From contig JAICXZ010000124.1 of assembly GCA_025934475.1 (NCBI GenBank), positions 1 to 7,748 of the forward strand: DNA of 7,748 nucleotides. Direction: 5' to 3'. The notes beneath the pieces were generated by a model, which had not been told where the DNA came from, did no database searches, and saw nothing but the letters and a program-made list of their open reading frames with translations. A program made the position numbers and the translations under genes. Below are positions 5,555-7,748 of this stretch, piece by piece (the stretch's first letter is position 1; each line of letters begins with the position of its first letter). Origin of the DNA: Mucilaginibacter sp. (GTDB taxonomy: Bacteria; Bacteroidota; Bacteroidia; Sphingobacteriales; Sphingobacteriaceae).

Positions 5555-7579
5555 ATGGCCGCAAAAACGAAAGAGACAGAGCAAGTTGACATCGAGCAGC
5601 TGGCGATAGATACCGTGAGGGTATTATCAGCCGACGCTGTACAAAAAGCAAATTCGGGTCACCCCGGAACCCCCATGGCATTGGCCCCGATTGGCCACGT
5701 GCTTTGGTCGCAATTTATGCATTATAACCCCAAGAATTCACATTGGGCAAACCGCGACAGGTTTATCTTGTCGGCAGGTCACGCTTGTATGTTCCAGTAC
5801 AGCTTCCTGTATCTGACAGGATATGATCTGTCATTAGACGACATTAAAAACTTTCGCCAGTTACATAGCAAAACCGCCGGTCACCCGGAATACGGTTTGT
5901 GCGATGGTATCGAAGTAACTACAGGCCCACTTGGACAAGGTTTCGCTAACGGCGTTGGTTTTGCAATTGCACAGAAGTATTTGGCAGCACGCTACAACAA
6001 ACCTGGCTTCGACATTTTTAACTATAAAATATACGCTATTTGCAGTGATGGTGACCTTATGGAAGGCGTTGCTTCAGAAGCAGCTTCATTAGCTGGTCAC
6101 CTTGAACTGGGTAACATTATTTATATATATGACGATAACCATATCTCGATCGAAGGCGATACCGACATTACTTTCAACGAAGACGTGGCTGAGCGTTTCA
6201 AATCTTACGGCTGGCACGTACAGGTGGTAGATGACGCTAATGATATTAAAGCCGTTTCAAATGCTATCAACAATGCAAAGGTTGAGACAAGCAAACCGTC
6301 ATTGATCAAAGTTCGCTCGCATATTGCTTATGGATCTCCTAATAAAGTAGATACCGCAGGTGCCCACGGTTCGCCACTTGGTGCGGACGAGGTTAAACTG
6401 GTGAAAGAGTTCTTTGGCTTCGATCCGGAAAAATCATTCGTGGTGCCTGATGAAGTATTGAAATACTATCATGATTGCGGCGCAAAAGGTGCTGCCCTGG
6501 AACAAAAATGGAATGACCTGTTTGCAAAATACAAAGAGAAATTCCCCGAACTGGCTGCTGAATACGAGCTATTCGCAAGCGGCGAATTGCCTCAGGGCTG
6601 GGCAGATAAGCTGCCGGTATTTGATGCAGCTGCAGGCAAAATGGCTACCCGCCAGGCATCTGGTAAAGTGCTGAACGCTATCGCAGATCAATTGCCAACC
6701 ATGATTGGCGGTTCAGCTGATTTGGCTCCATCAACAGATACTAACCTGAAGGAGTACAAATCATTTACAGTTGAGAATCGCGATGGCCGTAACTTCCACT
6801 TCGGTATCCGCGAACACGGTATGGGCTCAGCGCTGAACGGTATGGCTTTAACCAAAGGTATTATTCCTTTTGGCGCAACCTTCCTGATGTTCTCTGAATA
6901 CATGCGTCCGCCGATCCGTTTGGCGGCCATCATGAAGATTCGCCCGATATTTGTTTATACGCACGACAGTATCGGTTTGGGCGAAGACGGCACTACTCAC
7001 CAGCCAATTGAGCAACTGATTTCATTGCGCTCTATACCGAATACGCTGGTTATCCGCCCGGCAGACGCTAATGAAACCGCGCATGCATGGCGCGTAGCGT
7101 TAGAGCATAAAGATGGTCCGGTTGTATTAGTATTTACCCGCCAGGGATTACCGATCATCGACCAGGAGAAATATACTAAAGCTTCTAAACTCGAAAAAGG
7201 CGCTTACATCTTGTCAGATTCGAAGAAAGACCCGGATGTGATCCTGATGGCCACGGGTTCGGAGGTTACTTTGATCCTCCAGGCTCAGGAAAAATTGAAA
7301 GCCGACGGCATTGATGCCCGCGTGGTAAGTATGCCTTCATGGGAATTGTTTGAAAAACAATCAGATTCTTACAAGGAGAAAGTATTCCCTAAATCGTGCA
7401 AAAAACGTCTTGCTGTTGAGGCAGGTTCACCACTTGGCTGGCATAAATATGTTGGCGACAAGGGTGATATAATTGCAATGCACGGCTTCGGCGAATCGGC
7501 ACCGGCTGAGCAGTTGTTTGAAGAGTTCGGCTTTACAGTTGATAATGTAGTTAAAAAGGCGAAAGCACTTTTGAAATAG
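5555..7579 (+). CDS. tkt: Transketolase
   Basis: Thiamine-diphosphate- and metal-dependent transketolase that moves two-carbon units between ketose and aldose phosphates in the pentose phosphate pathway. The 674-residue chain is full length for the bacterial homodimeric enzyme. The N-terminal signature VLSADAVQKANSGHPG carries His36. His76 (LSAGHA), His110 (GHPEYG) and His271 (AHGSPLG) match substrate and cofactor histidines of the E. coli enzyme with a constant offset of 10. The diphosphate/metal site is Asp165, Glu170, Asn195 and Ile197 (SDGDLMEG to DDNHIS). The catalytic glutamate is Glu420 in IREHGMG. His470, Asp478 and His482 lie in THDSIGLGEDGTTHQ. No key residue is missing. It follows the ROK kinase gene on the same strand with no promoter or terminator visible between them. 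Confidence 0.97.
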   Translation: MAAKTKETEQVDIEQLAIDTVRVLSADAVQKANSGHPGTPMALAPIGHVLWSQFMHYNPKNSHWANRDRFILSAGHACMFQYSFLYLTGYDLSLDDIKNFRQLHSKTAGHPEYGLCDGIEVTTGPLGQGFANGVGFAIAQKYLAARYNKPGFDIFNYKIYAICSDGDLMEGVASEAASLAGHLELGNIIYIYDDNHISIEGDTDITFNEDVAERFKSYGWHVQVVDDANDIKAVSNAINNAKVETSKPSLIKVRSHIAYGSPNKVDTAGAHGSPLGADEVKLVKEFFGFDPEKSFVVPDEVLKYYHDCGAKGAALEQKWNDLFAKYKEKFPELAAEYELFASGELPQGWADKLPVFDAAAGKMATRQASGKVLNAIADQLPTMIGGSADLAPSTDTNLKEYKSFTVENRDGRNFHFGIREHGMGSALNGMALTKGIIPFGATFLMFSEYMRPPIRLAAIMKIRPIFVYTHDSIGLGEDGTTHQPIEQLISLRSIPNTLVIRPADANETAHAWRVALEHKDGPVVLVFTRQGLPIIDQEKYTKASKLEKGAYILSDSKKDPDVILMATGSEVTLILQAQEKLKADGIDARVVSMPSWELFEKQSDSYKEKVFPKSCKKRLAVEAGSPLGWHKYVGDKGDIIAMHGFGESAPAEQLFEEFGFTVDNVVKKAKALLK

Positions 7580-7583
7580 CAGA

Positions 7584-7687
7584 TTAGATGTGAGATATTA
7601 GATTTGAGATGTGAGACTTTTGATTTCGCATCTCAAATTGTAACGATTCTCAAATCTCACATCTCAAATCTCATATCTAAATAGATG
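7584..7687. repeat. Heptamer-word inverted repeat element B
   Basis: The same architecture as element A but with different words. The left arm is five consecutive 7-base words near TKAGATD from 7584 to 7618. The right arm holds their complements in unbroken 7-base register from 7646 to 7680. A perfect 17-bp inverted repeat joins 7600-7616 with 7655-7671. An alternative 10-bp stem joins 7602-7611 with 7629-7638, so two folds compete for the same left arm. The element begins 4 bases after the transketolase stop. The last word-like heptamer, ATAGATG at 7681-7687, contains the next gene's ATG. No T-run follows a stem, so a classic terminator is not evident. Confidence 0.85.
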
Positions 7688-7748
7688 AACTGGGATAGCG
7701 ACATAATCAAAAACCTCGCATGGTCCGATACCATCATTAACAGGGAAG
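7685..7748 (+). CDS. Start of an unrecognised protein gene (cut by right edge)
   Basis: An ATG at 7685, directly preceded by an in-frame TAG, opens a frame that stays open for 21 codons to the edge, reading MNWDSDIIKNLAWSDTIINR and on. Composition looks like normal coding sequence and the strand matches transketolase. There is no signal peptide in the visible part. I do not recognise the family from so few residues. No ribosome-binding sequence is evident; the bases before the start belong to repeat element B. Confidence 0.5.
   Translation, partial: MNWDSDIIKNLAWSDTIINRE

Noticed and set aside
7584..7680. An insertion sequence or transposon end.
   Set aside because: There is no transposase frame, no target-site duplication around the element, and the arms are low-complexity words.

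Overview
The window looks like chromosomal DNA from a Bacteroidota bacterium, most likely Sphingobacteriaceae (the Mucilaginibacter/Pedobacter type). This rests on secreted glycoside hydrolases of Bacteroidota type, -7 promoter boxes of the form TAnnTTTG, few Shine-Dalgarno sequences, AT-rich spacers between genes of moderate GC, and low-complexity inverted repeats in the spacers. The genus is inferred from general character, not from a database match.

Left part (1-3452): a carbohydrate-degradation locus. A GH3 beta-xylosidase/beta-glucosidase-type enzyme runs leftward off the edge. It is divergent from a rightward two-gene unit: a secreted GH29 alpha-L-fucosidase with a C-terminal F5/8-type (discoidin-like) domain, then, 2 bases later, an exported SMP-30/gluconolactonase-type beta-propeller. 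All three have signal peptides, so this is probably periplasmic or surface glycan processing.

Middle (3453-4761): a single gene for a thioredoxin-fold peroxiredoxin relative whose two active-site cysteines are replaced by Gln and Ser, with a TAnnTTTG promoter just upstream. Then comes a GC-rich hairpin that resembles a collapsed tRNA, a tRNA-Cys(GCA) with two unpaired stem positions, and an inverted-repeat element built from 7-base words. An AT-rich leader with a nested palindrome and promoter candidates precedes the next operon.

Right part (4762-7748): a probable sugar-phosphate operon. A ROK-family polyphosphate-glucokinase-like kinase would make glucose 6-phosphate, and a full-length transketolase follows 34 bases later in the pentose phosphate pathway. 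A second inverted repeat of 7-base words, with a different sequence but the same architecture, fills the space after transketolase and runs into the start codon of an unrecognised gene cut by the right edge.

The most unusual content is the pair of unrelated-sequence, same-architecture heptamer repeats, the cysteine-less peroxiredoxin relative and the irregular tRNA neighbourhood. I see no phage, transposase, CRISPR or defence genes.
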